From assembly GCA_033296885.1 (NCBI GenBank), contig MU863961.1, positions 1-64,000 on the forward strand: a DNA stretch of 64,000 bases, in the 5' to 3' direction. The stretch's first letter is position 1, and each line of letters begins with the position of its first letter. The position numbers and the translations under genes were made by a program. The DNA is from Triangularia verruculosa (taxonomy: Eukaryota > Ascomycota > Sordariomycetes > Sordariales > Podosporaceae). This document shows, piece after piece, positions 46,074-57,573 of this stretch. The notes below the pieces were generated by a model. It was not told where the DNA came from and made no database searches. It saw nothing but the letters and a program-made list of their open reading frames with translations.

Positions 46074-47833
46074 ATGCCCTCACCAGCGGAAGAGACGTGG
46101 AAGGACCACTGGAAATGCTTTATAGCATGCGGTATCATTGTGCTCTCGCCATTCCAATATGGCGTTGACTTTGGGCTTATCGGTGGTCTCCAAGCCATGG
46201 TTGGCTTCCTCAAGGTTTGTTTCAGTTTGGCCTCAGTTAGAAGACGTACCTAATAGGAGTAACTCCAGATCTACGGCCACCCGGCTGAAACCCCCATCGG
46301 ATGGAACCTCGACACGATGCGCCAGCAATTGATCTCGTCTCTCATGACTCTCGGTGCCTTCATCTCGTCGGGCACAGCAGGAATCGTGGCTACCTATCTG
46401 AGCAGAAGACAGTGCCTGTGGGCCGCTTGCGCTCTATGCTGCGTCAGCAACGTTATCATGATGGCCACTGAGGATATCGGCGCGCTCTATGCCGGCCGGT
46501 TCCTCATCGGCCTGGCCAATGGATACTTTATGACTTTCAGCCAGTTGTATATCCAGGAGTCGAGTCCCGCCAGGTACAGGGGTTGGTTCTTGACTGCCTT
46601 CCAGTTCTTTACTTCATTTGTGAGTACCGTCACTGTTCGGATTATGATGTCAAACAAAAGTAAGTAGGAGAGATTGCTGACAAGAGGCTCGATAGGGTAC
46701 TCTGATCGGCACTATCATCGACTGGGCCACCGCCCAACGGCCCGACAAGTCCGCCTACCTTATTCCTCTCGGCATGATCTACATCATCCCCGCGATCATG
46801 ACCGTGGCCCTCTTCTTCATCCCCGAGTCTCCCCGCTGGCTAATCCTCCGAGGAGATTACGATCAGGGCGTCAAAGCTCTCCGGTGGTTGCGTCCAGTTG
46901 GCGCCGATGTTGATGCCGAGGGTGCTGAAATCAAAGCTGCCATCGACAGAGAGAAGGAGCTCGGCAGCACCGTCAGTGTGATGGACATGTTTACGAACCC
47001 CATCGATCGCAGACGCACCGGTCTCGCTGTCGGCGCTGTTCTCTTGCAAGCCGCTTCCGGTTCCATGTTCATCATCGCCTACAAGGCCTATTTTTTGGCT
47101 ATGGCGAAAGTTTCGAATCCTTTTGGAATGAGCAACGTCCTCTCCGTGATGGGAATTCTCGCCATCTTCTTCAACAGCTTGATCATTGTCCGCTGGGGCA
47201 GACGCCGCGTCATCCTCACCACCGGTCTCGCCATCTGTGGCGTTCTACAGTTGATCATTGCCGTCGTGTACCACACTCTAGGCGCAACCAACACGACTGG
47301 TACCGTTCTTGTTGCGCTGACTTGCGTGTACATGATGAGTTACAACGGCATGATCTCCACGTACGCCTGGTTGGCTGGTGGTGAGATCCCGTCTCAAAGA
47401 CTGAGAAGTTACACCTTTGGTCTCGCCGCTGCTGTTGGTTTCTTCGGCGCCTGGCTCACAACTTTTACTGCACCGTACTTCATCAACCCGCAAAGTATGA
47501 ACTGGGGCCCTAAGTACGGCTTCATCTGGTTTCCCAGCTGCATCATCGGCGTGCTTTGGGTGTTGTTCTTCCTTCCCGAGACCAAGGGCCGCACGCTCGA
47601 GGAGATTGATGAGATGTTTGAGGCCAAGCTGCCTGCACGCAAATTCAGACACCATGTCTGCGTTGGACATGTTACCGCCGTCGAGAAGGTTGACGATCGT
47701 GCTTCGGAGAAGGTGAGTCCATCAGGAGAGGTCTAGGGTTAGGGTTAGACACTGTTCTGCCGGATTTGCTTTTGCTAACCTTGAAAACTTGCAGACGCCC
47801 ACTGAGATCCAGCATGCCGAGATCAAGGCTTAA
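46074..47833 (+). CDS. MFS sugar transporter (maltose/hexose permease-like)
   Basis: Four exons (46074-46214, 46269-46619, 46696-47712, 47795-47833) encode 515 aa. The sugar-porter motifs are present: ARYRGWF after helix 4, PESPRWLILRGDYDQGVKALRWLR after helix 6 and PETKGRTLEEIDEMFEAKLPAR after helix 12, with RFLIGLANG and GRRRVIL. Introns are 54, 76 and 82 nt. The last exon encodes 12 residues only (TPTEIQHAEIKA). A proton-coupled sugar importer at the plasma membrane is expected; its sugar is not determined. It lies between two direct copies of a dispersed repeat. Confidence 0.93.
47734..47748 (+). repeat. Telomere-like TTAGGG pair inside the last intron
   Basis: TAGGGTTAGGGTTAG lies 21 bp after the splice donor of the last intron of the sugar transporter, two and a half units of the fungal telomere repeat TTAGGG. 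Confidence 0.6.
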
Positions 47834-48490
47834 GAGTCTCTTTTTCACTTGTTTGTCGTCTATAGAATTGAGGATCAATACCTTTGGATGCGGACAAATA
47901 TCCTGTCGTGGGACGGAGGTGATTACTAATATGGAGGACAAATGTGGGGCTATGCAAGGGGCGGAGCCGCAACCCATAGCCCAAGTCTAGATAGGTAGGT
48001 AGGTACACATAGAGATGTAGCTGGAAGCGATGTCTTTATCACATGTCTTTTTCTGCGTGAAACTTGTTTCATGTCACTTTTGAGGCGCTTTGCAAATTGA
48101 GGAGATATTGAGCCATTATGCAGTCTCTGCCATCGATCATAAGGGGTCGAGACCTCCAAAGTTATGAACGGTGAGACAGACCCAATTTATGCAGTACAAA
48201 TGCAGCAGTACACAGGAAGTTCATTGATCTTTGTTAAACCCTGCCATAGGAACACACGTTTGCACTTGGCGACAAAACCAGGGCTTGGCAAGATGCAGTG
48301 CCTGCTCTTAAAACCTCCAGCACAGTTTGTTCTGCTGATTAAATTCATTAGGTACCTTAGTTTGTTGTCTCATCTATCAAAGTGTCGATACCTAGCTTAC
48401 CTGCAGGTGGTTACAAGGTATCTTTTTACTAGCAGTTGCTGCAAGGGTGGCAGCTCCAGTACCTAAGTAGCAATGTAGCATGATAGCTAG
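47834..48490. other. 3' flank of the sugar transporter
   Basis: No gene; short TAGGTAGGTAGG microsatellite at about 47991-48003. Confidence 0.45.
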
Positions 48491-48745
48491 GCACGCCGTG
48501 GATAAAATGATTGGTACTGCAAGCCAGGATCACACCTTAAGAATAGCAGAAAAGGCCTATCAACTATCTTCTTAGGGCTTATTACTATCTCTTGATACGT
48601 AAAAGTATCGTTTAAAGTGTTCTCGGTATCTTCTAAAGCCCGTTAATTATCTTTTAAAGCCTATTGACTATCTTTTACGGTTTATTAATTATCTGTAAAT
48701 GCTGTATTCCCACTTTGCAGTGCCAGTTTTTCTGTCCAGGACGTG
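48491..48745 (+). repeat. Dispersed repeat, copy 2 with expanded internal units
   Basis: Same ends as copy 1 (GCACGCCGT..., ATTGGTACTGCAAGCCAGG and ...CTGTCCAGGACGTG). The middle holds about five imperfect units of the AAGCCTATTAACTATCTTTT type instead of two, so length differs by about 100 bp. Its right end overlaps the 3' end of the broken secreted-protein gene. Some changes (CCTATT, GCCCGTT, GGTTTATT) look like RIP at CpA sites. Confidence 0.7.
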
Positions 48746-49108
48746 CCAGGGAAGTCCCGGGGGGTGATCAGATTGGTGTCGCCAGGGTAATAGTAGCACG
48801 ATGGCGAGGTCGCCGCCTGCGCAAGTCGGATGAGCCGAGTCGAAGAGACGACAGGTGGCACCACGGTTGGGCCCGATAGAGCCGATATTGTATTGCCAAG
48901 GGCTCGGAATGGGCTGGCAAGCCCCCGTAACGCCGAGACTATGGATCGCAGTCGCCTTGCCAGCCTGGTCCGGTGCAAACCCAGACATTGCCGGGAGTTT
49001 CACGCTTCTCAACTGAAGCGCTGGGAGGGGCGGCAAGGGCCACGAGAGGCATGATGACTAAAGCGAATAGGTAGGGAGAAGGGAGCTTGTTGGAGGTTTG
49101 AAATTGAG
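48720..49108 (-). pseudogene. Small secreted Cys-rich protein gene, frame-broken
   Basis: The minus strand opens with a hydrophobic leader YLFALVIMPLVALAAPP, then SVEKRETPGNVWVCTGPGWQGDC, a secretory pattern with a KR processing site. The frame then meets a stop (48939-48941). One base later another frame continues IHSLGVTGACQPIPSPWQY, NIGSIGPNRGATCRLFD and PTCAGGDLAIV; a third continues YPGDTNLITPRDFPGTSW. This C-(x)n-G-x-C and SIGPNRGATCRLF layout resembles fungal secreted beta/gamma-crystallin-like small Cys-rich proteins. Without an upstream ATG the signal peptide would also be short (only ATG: 49052). The gene is best regarded as inactivated; a sequencing error cannot be excluded. Confidence 0.6.
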
Positions 49109-50950
49109 ATGGAAAGGAGAAGTGGATGGTGGCGAATGGAGATCTCCTCGAAAAAAGCAATCTGGCCCTCGTCCCTTTATATCTGGTTATCTAAGCCTGT
49201 TTTTTCATCACGAGGGGCAGATTCAAAAACGTTGAACACTAAAATCTCACATAGTCGATGATATAGTCAGTTGATGACCGGGTAACCACGTAGAGATATA
49301 GCGCACGATAATAGTGAACCGAAGGGGTCAGTGAGGTTGAATATGCTCAAGTTGACAAGTTTGAATCTGTGTGAGCTGAAGTCCTGAGTAATCAGGAATA
49401 CTGCCTGCCTTCTCTAAGGTATGTAGGGAAATATCCCCCAATTCAAGGCCTCTAGATCCCCAAGCCTGGAGCATATGTGGAGCGAGAGTTGAGGCAGGGA
49501 AGCTGCAACGTAACGCAACTCTGCAAGGGATCTAACATCAGCCTCCGCATTGACACTGTCATCTGGTCACCATCTCCACCTAATTCCCTATATCAAAGTG
49601 GAGTGATGGCATAATCAGCTCATCATCTTGTAGTCTCTGGGCACAGGTACCTTAGGCTCGTCTGTGGGTGAAGGTCTGGACACTGGACAGTGCATCTATT
49701 CCAGCTAAGGTAGTAACAGACACCAAGGTACATTTTAAAAGTGTTAAAAGCCAGTTAACAAGTCTTTAAAGGTAGTCAAAAGGCCTTTCTGGAGCGCACT
49801 AAATATCATCCAACTTACAGTTTCAGCTGGTTTGTCTAGGACGTGAGTGACCATGGCTATAACTCCTCCATTGATAATCGCCATATGTGGACCACCTTCT
49901 GCTGTCGGTATGATTCTATCTAGGTAGTTATTCAGGTTTAGGTGATACCTCGCCCGTGTGCATAGGTGTGTAATCGAAACCCGACGTTCTTGCAAGACTT
50001 GCAGCCAATGTACCTACCTAGGTACCTTACCTACACTGTAGTCATGGGACGTCCACAATGAGTGAGATCGCAGTGAAACTGGCGAGGAGCTCGATCTGAG
50101 TGAGCTTCATTCATCCCATATGTCTCGGGGTGTCCTTATGGCCAGCGGCCCGAATACTCTATCTCGATTAGAGGTTTGTCTCTGGTGCCATGGTCACCAC
50201 ACTGCCGGCTTGGCAGCCTTCTGAACCTGACACGGCACCAAGACACTGATCAATGATCACCAATGAACTAGTCGGATTCTCAGAGGGAACAATATTCCCT
50301 AGCTATGTTGGCTTTGGTTGCACTGGCTGATGCTGTGCGTCGTTGATATTTCCCAAGCCGGACCGATTTACTCACACCTAGCCTCATGGTCTCGCCTGTT
50401 TTCCTCTGTCATTGGGAGAAGATAGCCCGGCCAGTTTGATCCCAGACTGTGATTGTCTCCCGAGAGGGATACCTAAAGATAGCTATTTGGCGCAACTCAG
50501 ATGATGTGCACAACCGGCCAGCGGATGCAGATTGTCGCCGGGTATCGGCTAGTGGGTCAGAAAAATGAGGAGGTTAAGTCTTGGAGAGGCAAGTACAAAC
50601 GATACACACACAGACACTGCAGCTACCCCCTGTGGAACACCATTCATCGAAAGCAGACAGTGCCCCATGGTCGTCATCAGTGCGGGTGCAACCGGTGACT
50701 CTAATGAGTCCGGATGGGTTGAGAAGAGGAGAGCCGAGGGGGTGTGGGGAGCTCTGCTTGGAGAGCCTCCGGTCTGCTCTCCACCAGGTTTAAACTCGTG
50801 ATTGTGCCACCGCAATCCGCTGTGTCAACAAACATAAAACCTTAACTTGCAGCTTACCACGCCTGGTAGGGTCCTGGCTCTCTGATACGAGCACCCACAA
50901 CCCGAAAGCCAATTCCATTCTGTGGGGAGCAGCCACAACGGTTCATTATA
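49109..50950. other. Intergenic region with a weak third repeat copy
   Basis: About 1.8 kb without a supported gene. It includes a degenerate relative of the dispersed repeat (49736-49845) and the promoter of the Clr5 gene. Confidence 0.45.
49736..49845 (+). repeat. Dispersed repeat, degenerate copy 3
   Basis: Ends TTTGTCTAGGACGTG, like the CTGTCCAGGACGTG right end of copies 1 and 2, and carries AAAAGTGTTAAAAGCCAG and AAAGGTAGTCAAAAGGCC, diverged forms of the internal units. The left end is not recognisable. Confidence 0.4.
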
Positions 50951-53010
50951 ATGTCATTCATGCAGTTCCAACCCCCCTTTCTCTTTTCGCCCTCGTCCTA
51001 CCAGCACAGCTATTCATACAGGCACTCTCGTGACTGGCGAAGAGCGGCCATCGTGCGCTCCTCTCCTTTCCGCAGCCATGTCAGGTTCAACTCTGACGTC
51101 TTGGCTTCATGTTTAGGAGGGCACCTTCCTGTCGCTGCGGCCGCAATGGTTGCTGCTGTCGGGGGCCCTCGTTCAGGCGCAATGTTTCCATCATCGGCAC
51201 TGGGCTCTACATTCATGCCGTTCCAACAAGTATTTGCGACACCACCGCCGGAAAATAGCAGGATGGAGGGGCGGCCGATGGATACAAGTGCTCTGTCGGA
51301 GAAACCGCTGGTCCCGAGTAGCGCTGCCGATTGGGAAACCAAAAAGGATGTTATCCGACAGCTCTACATGGACGATAACCGAATCCTGAACGAAGTCATC
51401 GAAATTATGCACCGGGTTCACAAATTCAAGGCAACGTAAGTCCCTTATGTGCCTGGCTTGCGCGGTGAAAGGACTCGGCCAGGCTGAGCTGACATGTGAG
51501 ACATTGACAATGCAGAGCGAGAATGTACAAGGGCCAGTTTCACAAGTGGGAGTGGTCCAAATACAATACTAGAAAGGGACGGAGCAAAAACGCCTTGATG
51601 CCGGCGCAGTCCAGGGCCAAGAAGAATCGTGGACATGACATCGAGACCGCCCTCCCTAGCGAAGCAGACACGGCTCATCTCGACTTTGACCTTCCGAATG
51701 TCGACTCAACGACATACATAGAGGGCCGCCCCATCGGCGTGATCCATGCTCCATCCCGGCAAACTGACAACCAAGCGTTGATAGCAAGACATGCGAAGAC
51801 GAGATATCTCCAGCTACTGCACCAAAACTCCGAGTACCGAAATGTTGAGTCCTCTCTCGATGCGTACAAGGCGCTGATAAACATCTGGTCGCCGGGAGAC
51901 AAGCCTTGGAAATTCTCGATTCCGTCACCCCCCGCCTCGCCTTCTGGATCCATACTGCAACAAGTCCAACAAGCGCTATGCCTATTTGACCAGGGTCAAA
52001 ATGCAGCAGGAGCTCAAATTCTAGGCTGTGTCAACGAACGGATAGCCTCTGCTCTCGCAATGACCGCATCCTCCTCCTCTCTGGCCCTCACGTCGTTGGC
52101 GGCCGATGACAGCAAGACCGGCACCCATGCGGCCACCGCCATCCCAATTGAGATTGTATGGGATTGTTTCCTTGCCGTCCCCCAGCTGATCCTTACCGCA
52201 AACCGCCCCGAGCTGCTACGTCTTTTCATGGACTACCTTGCTCGCTATGCCAGCATCGCTTTGTCGTCGGAGCATCCTCTCACCAAAATGTCTCGTCATC
52301 TCGCCGCCTTGACCCGAGCCTTTTCCATCCACCGCCAGCAACCCAATCTCGAATCCAGCCAGGAGGAAGCCCTCAACATGTTGAAAATGTACGTTTCCGA
52401 GTCCTGGACTCTGTGGCTGGACCTCATCACCGAGAAACGGGGCCCCAAAGACCACGTCACCATCCACCTCCGCCGTGGCTACGCAGTTCTCATGGAGGAG
52501 GACAGTGACTTTCCGGGGCGAGGCAGCTCGAGGCTGCTGACGGATTTCACTTCCAGCTTGGACGAGTCTATTCAGATCCGCGGAGAGGAGGCCACCACGG
52601 CTCGGGTGCTGGAGTTCGAGGAGCTGCTGGCAAAAATGTACATGCCCCTCTTCACACCCACCAAGTTGGCACACGCCGAAAAGATGCTCATGGATGTGCT
52701 CACCAAGATGAAGATGAGGCTGGATGAGGAGGGAAAGGGCGAGATGGAGATGGGATACAACGACCGATTCTTGGTCTTTATCGTGAAGCACTTCCTAGCG
52801 AGAATAGCGGATCACAAAGGGGAGGTGAAAGCGGGATGCAAATGGAGGAAGGAGAGCCTAAAGACGGACAAAAAAGATGCACTGTGGAGGCAGACGTCCA
52901 AGATGGTGGAGGAGTGCTTGAGAGCAGATGGGAGAGAGGCGGAGGCGGATGAGATTCGGCGAGAGATGGCCGAGCAGGAGGAGATGGGCCCAAACAAAAT
53001 CCAACAGTAG
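50951..53010 (+). CDS. Clr5-domain protein
   Basis: Two exons (50951-51435, 51516-53010) encode 659 aa. After a variable N-terminus of about 130 residues, the Clr5 domain spans the splice junction: DWETKKDVIRQLYMDDNRILNEVIEIMHRVHKFKATARMYKGQFHKWEWSKY. The rest is mostly helical, ends in a Glu/Arg-rich coiled segment and has no second named domain. Clr5 domains in fungi are short DNA-binding-like modules; fission yeast Clr5 acts in heterochromatin silencing. The role of this long version is not known. The intron (80 nt) has GTAAGT and TGCAG ends. The ATG at 50951 gives the longest frame; a later ATG (for example at 51146) could be the true start. Confidence 0.85.
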
Positions 53011-54374
53011 AGTTTCTGTGTGACTTGGTGGAATTCTTCTCGGACATGTTAAAAGCGGCGATATTGAGGTTTAGCATTGAATCTGGTGTTTGTCTAGTTT
53101 ACAAGTAACGGAGGCAAGGGGATTGGCTATGTCAGAGCAGGTCGTGCTCAAGGTGCTGTGGGTATCTAGGGAAGGGGTGCTTCAGGCAACGAGTGATAAA
53201 AAGAGATACCTACCGTTTGGCTTTTTGTTTCAACTACCTTGCCTTCTTTGCATCCATATATGAGTTTAGGCTTGGCGAATTTGAGATGGTGGATTGCATG
53301 GGACTTGTTCAAGCGCCGGGCCCAATGCTTTCATCCATGCAGTGGTCTGCTATTCTGTGTTGATCAAGCTCGGGGAGTTGTTTTCCAGTCGCGCTGATCG
53401 GTTTGACGAAAGTGTCTTACGGGTGTAACCAACTCGCCTAGGGAAGACTGAGCTTACAGCAGCTGATCGTTGAAAGCTTGGCCCGAAATAGCTGTGCTAC
53501 GGCCGAGTCCCGACTTCGGCTGGCTAACAGCGAAGAATGCGGATGAAGGGACTTATCTGTCGGAGGATATAGCAATAAGCTTGTATGCGGGTTGCCTCGC
53601 AAGCTACCATGGATGCTGTGCAAGTGCGATGGTGGTGTCCGGCTAGTTCCTCGAGAACCTGGAATACTACGTTACCAATGATGAGAAACAAAGCCGAGCG
53701 TCGACCATACACCTGATCACGAGGTCGCTCCAAAGATACCTAGTGAAACTTTGAAGCTTCCCAGTGGTGTGATTGTACAGTCATGACATGTAAGCCCCTG
53801 ACAGTTGCCCCGCCAACTCAAACTCGGCCAACGTCTCCCGCCTGGTAAGGGCTTCCGCATCTAGCTCTTGCGCAAGATTGACCGATATTGTTCGTTTAGA
53901 TGGCAAGAAAACAAACTATTTTCGAAGGTGCCACAGAAGGAGTATTTCTGGAGGCATATTTGACATGCTCTCGCCCACCTTACTCGTCGCTCCGCTCGGG
54001 ACCGTGGTATCACAGTGACATCAACCTTGCCACTCGCCGACGGAACGCCTATCCGGCACAACCAATCCACGACAGGAGTCCCGCTCCTGTCGAGGTGCGG
54101 CACCCAAGATATACGTACAATGGCGAGGTCTGTAGCTGGGGTAGGTGGAGATGTTGGCTCAGCGACGGGATGGAGCTGTCATTCTTGCAGAAGGCGGACA
54201 ATTGCCAAGAGCTCTCTCAAGTGACAACACAATGACGTCCACGACTGCGCTGTCACCGAGCACAAGGCTTCCTATAACTGCGTTACCCCTTTTTCTTGTC
54301 AATGTAACAAAACAACTCACCATCGGCTCTTCCCCCTTTGACCAAAAAAGATAAAATCATTAGTGACAGCCGAA
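53011..54374. other. Intergenic
   Basis: About 1.4 kb; the open frame 53900-54235 has no domain. No gene supported. Confidence 0.45.
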
Positions 54375-55081
54375 ATGTCTGAACCCGACTTGGCCAAGAT
54401 CGCCCGCGATGCCGAGAGGGACTTGAACACGTATCAGTCCAAAACCGGCTGGTCCAAAAAAGGGCTCGATGATTCTGGTGTGACCGACACGTCGGAGAAG
54501 TTTCCCGGCTCGAGCGTGAAGACGGGGGACGAATTTGTCACCAGCAAGAGCTACAATCGTCGAATCCCGGGTGATGAGGGAGGTGATGTGGACGACAAGG
54601 GACAGTATGCCATTGCTATCCGACAGAGCACAGGATGAACGCTAACCAGCCCAACAGCTGGGTTCATGGCCGGGCGTATGAGGGCGAAGGCGGCCCAGAG
54701 GACAAGATAGCCCATATCTACCAGCACAACCCGGGCGGGATTGACGAGGCAACAGTAAGGAAGTGGGGCAAGGATCCGGTCAAGCTCGAAAGGGCTACAC
54801 TCCGGAAGGATAGGCCCGATTTGCTCCCTTCCGAGGAGGCTCTCGGCGGGAGGGCCAACGAGCCGGCTCACCAAGGCGACATTTCGGAACAAGGTAGACT
54901 GGCATCCAAGGCCAACCTGGGGCGGGACGAGGAAGACAAGAGAGAGCTCCCGAGTCGGGGATCGGGTGGTTCCAGGTACAAAGCAGCCTACTACGAGACA
55001 CCAGAGAGTGTGCCTGACCAAGGGGCTGATATGGGTGTAATACCACCCGAGTCTTCAACAGGCAGATCGCGGAATCTTTAG
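54375..55081 (+). CDS. Conserved-looking hydrophilic hypothetical protein
   Basis: Two exons (54375-54604, 54658-55081) encode 217 aa. The 53-nt intron (GTATGC, branch GCTAAC, AACAG) is in phase; using the alternative acceptor CTAACCAG would break the frame. The protein is charged and polar throughout, with no hydrophobic segment and no signal peptide. Segments such as KIARDAERDLNTYQSKTGWSKKGLDDSG and GRAYEGEGGPEDKIAHIYQHNPGG give the look of an intrinsically disordered, LEA-like or stress-related protein. The family and function are not recognised. Confidence 0.7.
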
Positions 55082-55222
55082 GGAGTTGGCTGATGTCCAT
55101 CTTAGACGTGTAGTGCGGATAGTGTAAGATAGTTGAGGATGAATGTCGTAACGGTCTATTGTCTATTAGTCTATTCCCCCTAGGCGTCATGTCCGGTTGA
55201 TCGATGCTTCCACTTCTGCCGC

Positions 55223-56316
55223 TCACAACTTTCCCGCCTCCTCCGCTTTGGGCTCCTCCAAGTACTTCAGCACAAACCCGGCCAAAGGCATCACCCACTC
55301 CTTACTCACCGGCACGTAATGCCCGCCTGGATGAACCACCTTGACGGCCTCTTCAGACCTTTCCACCAGCCCCTGACTTCTGCTCTCATCCACCACGGTG
55401 TCCAGACCGCCGAAATAATGCAAGCTCGGGGTCTTCACCTTTGGCTCATAGAGCCACCCGCTCAGATCCTGATCGACGGCCCAGAATCCCGAATACGACA
55501 CCCAGAACTTGAGCTGCTTCCCACCGTTTGCGGCCCGTATCCTCTCCACCCACTCCTTGTGCTCCTCAGCTGGTTGCCTAAACCCCTCCAGCGAAGCCGC
55601 AAGGATGGAAGCTACGCAGCCCCCCTGGCTGAATCCAATCACGCCTTCAACACCACCGCCCGCCTCCTCAATGGCGGAGGCAAGCTGCGTCATGCCCTGC
55701 TGCACGAGACGATACGACCCCGTAGCTTCATCTTTGCGGAACCAAGCCCATGAGTCGATTTCGGCATCTTCTTTGCCTTCGTTGTCGGAAGACGGCTGGT
55801 AGCCTGGGATATCGCGGGGATACAGCCGGTTGGGGGCAGTGGGGTAGATGAGGGAAGGAATGAGATTTCGGGGAGCCAAAGCTTTGACAAGGAGTTTTTC
55901 CACTGCGCGGGTTTTGGCACGGAAGAGGGGGCCAGATTGAGTGTAACCTTTTTTTGTGTTTTTACAGTGTCAGTAGGTTGGGATGAGCTGTGAGAGCGAG
56001 AGTGAGATTGATGAGGAGGAGGGGTAAGTGATTCATGAAGCAAAAATGGTCAAAGTGAAAGTGCGCAGATGAGATTACCATGAAGCATCAAAATCTTGAC
56101 CTCCTTCTTGGGCGGCTTGTTGTTGGCGGCCTTGCCCCTGGGAATTGGAGTGGAAGCCCCAGAGACGGGGGTCTGTGTGCCGCTTTGCGTGTCGCCCATG
56201 GTGCTGCTGGAAAAGAAGTTTCGTTGACCGACGCTGAACGATCGAACAATCTGGAACGAGTGGATTGGAGATTGCGATCTGCTGGCGACAAATCTCCAGG
56301 TGTAAAGAGACAACAT
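55223..56316 (-). CDS. FSH-type serine hydrolase
   Basis: Two exons (56316-56079, 55947-55223) encode 320 aa, spliced across a 131-nt intron. The first exon has a Ser/Arg-rich N-terminus of about 55 residues (possible mitochondrial presequence) leading to KKEVKILMLHG and the second begins with GYTQSGPLFRAKTRAVEK. The catalytic triad is visible: Ser in GFSQGG (about residue 205), Asp in GGLDTVV and His in GGHYVP near the C-terminus. Insert and length fit the fungal FSH (family of serine hydrolases) related to yeast FSH1-3 and human OVCA2. The substrate is unknown; ester hydrolysis is likely. Confidence 0.9.
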
Positions 56317-57155
56317 GAATGAGAGTGGGAGTTGTCAACGGCGGCGGCGCCCTTCAGGTCGTCTCGGAGGGGGTGAACGGGATTGGCTCGGCATGACACA
56401 TGCGGCCAACGTTCCGGTTCAAGCCCACCTGAGGCTTTGCAATCACGATAAGATAGGGCCCACTGGATGGCGAATCGCCCAAGACCATGGCCAAGCAGAC
56501 AGAAATAGTATGATACTCAAAAGGACGGTATAGTTGCCATGTGGCTGTATTCTCTTGGATCATGATCAAACTACGAGCAAAGAAAGGAAGAAACATGTAA
56601 CCTCTACTGATTCCCAACGTATCCAGAAGCAGCAAAACGTGCTCTCAACGTGGGCGCCCAGCAACGGGTAGAAAGTTGATCTATGCCAGAGCGAAAACAT
56701 CCATACCAACGGGAGAATGATGATGGATGTCGATAACCCACTGCGAACAGTGAGAAGCTGGCAAATGCTGTACGAACTTGCGCCCGAAACAGACCCCCGG
56801 TTTCTCAGCCAAATCCTGGCTTTACAAGTTCCTGATATCGAGACCAGAACCTAAAGGCCAGAAGTTACACATACAGAGTTGCTGAGTTCCATATAAAGAT
56901 AGCTGGAAGCTGTAGATAGCACTGGCCGGCCACTTCCATATCTCTGTCCTGTCCCGGCGCAACACAATGGGACGCATATCGAAACCGTCCAACATAGCTC
57001 AATTGACGTTGGCTGCCTGCTATGATACATATACACTGGCGCAAGTATCCTCGGGGAGCTCGCGTTCAAGGGGAATGAGAATCGTGGGTCAGGGAAATTG
57101 CCGCACTGCTCTCGTCTCCTATATTCCAGCAACCGTCGTCAAAAGCGTCATCCGT
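56317..57155. other. Intergenic between FSH hydrolase and ATP18
   Basis: No gene; it holds the FSH promoter and the ATP18 3' end. Confidence 0.45.
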
Positions 57156-57573
57156 TTAGTGGCCAGCCTTGGCGTTGGGGTTGCGGGGGTCGTTCTTGAA
57201 CTCGTCGGCTGTTGGGTTTTGTGATTAGTATTTGGGAGCCCAAGGGATCTAGGGCGGAAGGGAGTCGTCGAGGGGGGGAGGGCATACTGTTCATCATGGC
57301 AGTCTGGGCCGAGTTGACGCCATAGGCAATGACCAAGGCTGGTGAGAGTCGAGTTAGCTACTGAGAGAGAAAGAGAGAGAAATGCGAGGAACATGTCGTC
57401 GTTTTATAATCGGGCCAGCGACATACCGGCAGCGAAGAACGGGGCCATGGGACGCACTATGGTCATTCCATCGTCAGTCAGCGCACACCATGATGGAAGG
57501 GGCCCATTGAGGGAAGCGACGTACACACGGGCGTCGGGAACTTCTTGAGGGGGGTAACTCCGAGCCAAGACAT
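57156..57573 (-). CDS. ATP18: Mitochondrial F1Fo ATP synthase subunit j
   Basis: Four exons (57573-57525, 57456-57427, 57338-57288, 57208-57156) give only 60 residues. The product reads MSWLGVTPLKKFPTPVLRPM, APFFAAALVIAYGVNSAQTAMMN, then TDEFKNDPRNPNAKAGH, the standard layout of subunit j: short matrix start, single membrane helix and conserved DEFKNDPRNP tail. It is a membrane-sector component that takes part in ATP synthase dimer assembly. Introns are 68, 88 and 79 nt, so more sequence is intron than exon. Exon 1 ends CCC GTG T with the strong donor GTACGT. Confidence 0.93.
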
